Part shown: positions 61,849-64,000 of the stretch, piece by piece
Numbering within the stretch: the first letter of the stretch is position 1
Layout of the letters: each line of letters opens with the position of its first letter
Source: Chamaecrista fasciculata
Taxonomy: Eukaryota; Streptophyta; Magnoliopsida; Fabales; Fabaceae
Direction of reading: 5' to 3'
Assembly: GCA_003254925.1 (NCBI GenBank)
Contig: QANZ01052941.1
Coordinates: 120,534 to 184,533, forward strand
DNA: 64,000 bases
Position numbers and translations under genes: made by a program
The notes under the pieces: generated by a model
What the model was told of the DNA's origin: nothing
Seen by the model: only the letters and a program-made list of their open reading frames with translations
Database searches by the model: none

Positions 61849-64000
61849 CTAGCTGCTAATCTGTCCTTTCTTCTTGAGCTTCATAGTCTTCTGAGTAGCT
61901 TGATGCTTTGAATTGGGCTCCACAAGCAATAAGCGTGACATAACATAGGAGAGAAGTTCTTCATGGTGGGAGAAAGTGAAGTCCAAATGAGCATATTCAA
62001 ACTCACTATATGATACATCCACACCAGCTTCCTTCATCAACGTATAGTGTCTTCTAACCATTGAAGGTCTTATCACTCTGTCTTTCTGCCCGCCAACCAG
62101 ATCAACCGGAATGTCAATGAGCCCATAATATTCTCCCAAATCCAAAGGCTCTGGCGAACCGTAAACCTCCATATTGGTAGGTGGACTTCCATAATCGAAC
62201 AGTTTAAATTTTCCAGTTCGCTTCATCTGAGCAAGATGGATTGCGACACGGAAAGATACTCCTGGCATGTCGTTCATGTTGTAGTGGGGTAAACCTAAAA
62301 CTCCAACCCAATTAGAGCTGTCACCACCAACAACGTAACTCATTAAAGTCTGAACTAATCCTCCAACAGCAGGTAGGTTATTCAGGTCCCGGGCTAACTT
62401 GTTGAGAAGCATACGAAAAAATCTGGTGGGTATATAGAAAGCAGGGACAAAACGAGACAAAATTGGAGCCAGCAGAAGTAATAGCCGCTCCACCATAGAA
62501 AAAGCTAGGTTAGAGTCATGATGAAAACCGGCAGGCGATAATAGAACTAATCTAGAAAGCCTGTGGGGTTTTCCTTCAATTCTGCGTGTGACAACATACA
62601 TAATCATTCCAGCTCCTCCCAAACTATGGCAAATTGCACAAAGCTTGTAAGGCTGATCGTCATTAGTTTCTTCTTCAAAATCAGGTTTACTAAGCCTCAA
62701 TTCAGCAGTTTTCACTTCATGGATTTTTTCTATCATTGCTGGAATATCCTCCATCCCATGCTCATTGATGGAGTATTGCCAGTACCTACATTCAATTGAT
62801 TCAGGTATAATATCATCAGTTAAGTCAGCTAAAAAATGCATGAAATACATTATAATCTTGGAATATATAAACATGTAAACACAAATCAATTGGAAAGTTT
62901 GCTTTGTCAACATACTGATAAGACGAGATGTTCTTGTTCACATGTTCCCTAGATACCAAACCACGAAAGTTCCCCAGAAATACATCATAACCTGCACAGT
63001 ACACAATTTTACATGTAAAAAATCTGGAAAGTGGTATATGATTTCCCGATTGAATATGTTATCTTGTCAGATAAAACAAACCTTGATCATAGGCTGCAAA
63101 AGCCGGAGAGCCAACAACCCCATTAGATACCCAACTGGACCCAAAAAAAGAACTTATTAGAATATAATAACAATCTATCTCCTTTCAGTATATCGACAGA
63201 GGATAAATATCCTCTTCAACCAGCAATTGAAGGACAAAACACAACCAAAAGGCAAGAGTTAACCACTCTCTCGGGAAGGAAAAGGGAGAGAACCTCACTG
63301 TTCCCTATTTCTAACAAAGAAATCCATTCAATCAGCACTAAGCATGAAAGTCGAGAGAGACAACAATATGACTCACCCCATTGATGAATCTAAAATCCCA
63401 TGCTGAAGATAAACAGCTTTTCGTGCATCTCGCCTGTAACATCAGATTACGAGTATTAGAATCTACATACCTTGCTAAAGTCATAGCACAGCTTCCAAGT
63501 TCTAGAAATTGTAGCCACCTACTTATTTTTCACAAAATGAAAGCTATCCCCCGTTCCTCCATATTATCATTCATTTTCTTCTTCAATAATTGACCACATC
63601 CAAACATTAATGTTACCTCCTTGTTTCTTCAATGTTCCTTGCATCTGTTCAACGATATTTACTAGTTCCAATACATTTATTAATTTGAAAAGATATATGC
63701 TAACAGGAAAATTTTTTTCACAACATAATAGTTTCATTTCATGTTCTAGAGGTATTTCATAACTGACACTAACTAAACAATTGAGAGATCAACACTAGTC
63801 AAATATAGCTTGCACAATGTCTCCATTTTTGTAGTGATTCATTGTGAATATTGGATGACAGATAGCGTGCAATTAAATTTTAATTTTGGAAGGTCAGGGT
63901 GAGTTCAATCATCAGAGAGGATATATCATCAAACTTAGAGAGAAAAATTTCCCTCCCTCTGAAGAGTCTACTTACCTAGGTATTCTTTCCAAAAGAAGAA
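61849..64000 (-). CDS. Lipase-like alpha/beta-hydrolase, 3' part (runs off right edge)
   Basis: Resembles the large (about 700 aa) Arabidopsis lipase-like proteins At1g73920/At1g18460, annotated as alpha/beta-hydrolases; the true substrate is unproven. Exons in view are from the window edge to 63976, 63433-63377, 63134-63082, 62991-62916 and 62785-61849, with continuous phase. The text reads ERIPRRDARKAVYLQHG, SMGWVSNGVVGSPAFAAYDQ, FLGNFRGLVSREHVN, then a 311-residue last exon. The predicted nucleophile Ser lies in CHSLGG, the Asp in GGQKDRV and the His in YAHLDF. Hydrophobic stretches (LLLLLAPILSRFVPAF) may contact membrane or lipid. The N-terminal half lies outside the window. No break was seen. 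Confidence 0.88.

Overview
This is a 64 kb piece of a eudicot plant nuclear genome. It is AT-rich, its genes have many GT-AG introns, its proteins are most like Arabidopsis-type families, and it is full of plant transposable elements. The species cannot be fixed from the sequence alone. Two single N calls, both in or beside A runs (8588 and 22610), mark it as a draft assembly.

Layout. 1-3.3 kb: intergenic, with two long-inverted-repeat MITEs. 3.5-6.6 kb: an intact five-exon cytokinin dehydrogenase gene (+), CKX3-like. 7.0-8.6 kb: a 5'-truncated LINE with an open reading frame still readable. 11.1-11.7 kb: a second short LINE insertion (-). 13.3-28.2 kb: three tandem seven-exon alpha/beta-hydrolase genes (-). 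The two left copies come from a recent duplication of about 5 kb; the right copy is older and alone keeps an N-terminal targeting-like extension. 28.5-31.2 kb: nested MITEs, a tRNA-derived SINE and a Stowaway element. 31.9-36.4 kb: a bHLH041-like gene (+) broken by frameshifts. 37.7-43.2 kb: an intact eight-exon organellar RecA gene (-), RECA2-like. 44.3-46.7 kb: a ten-exon SurE-like gene (-) whose usual metal-binding motif is altered. 49.4-52.6 kb: a candidate Helitron containing a MITE and a solo LTR. 52.2-58.0 kb: a divergent MED25-like gene (+) carrying an ACID domain and a duplicated three-exon module; its first recognisable exon lies inside the Helitron candidate. 58.1-61 kb: a second SINE, a copia tail, another solo LTR, a decayed LINE and a hAT-type MITE. 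61.8-64 kb: the 3' part of a lipase-like alpha/beta-hydrolase gene (-), which runs off the right edge.

The genes do not form a pathway; plant neighbours are usually functionally unrelated. Themes are hormone breakdown (CKX), organelle DNA maintenance (RecA), hydrolases (three small ones, one lipase-like, SurE) and transcription (bHLH, MED25-like). The most striking structural result is a group of short elements with GG(N)TAAA-like inverted ends. Seven have perfect 9-bp target duplications, and several sit in introns of the RecA, bHLH, hydrolase and MED25-like genes. The most novel locus is the MED25-like gene: tandem exon modules, a likely GC-AG intron and a possible Helitron contribution to its 5' end.

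All gene models here were built by hand from splice sites, reading phase and remembered family sequences. No database search or RNA evidence was available.
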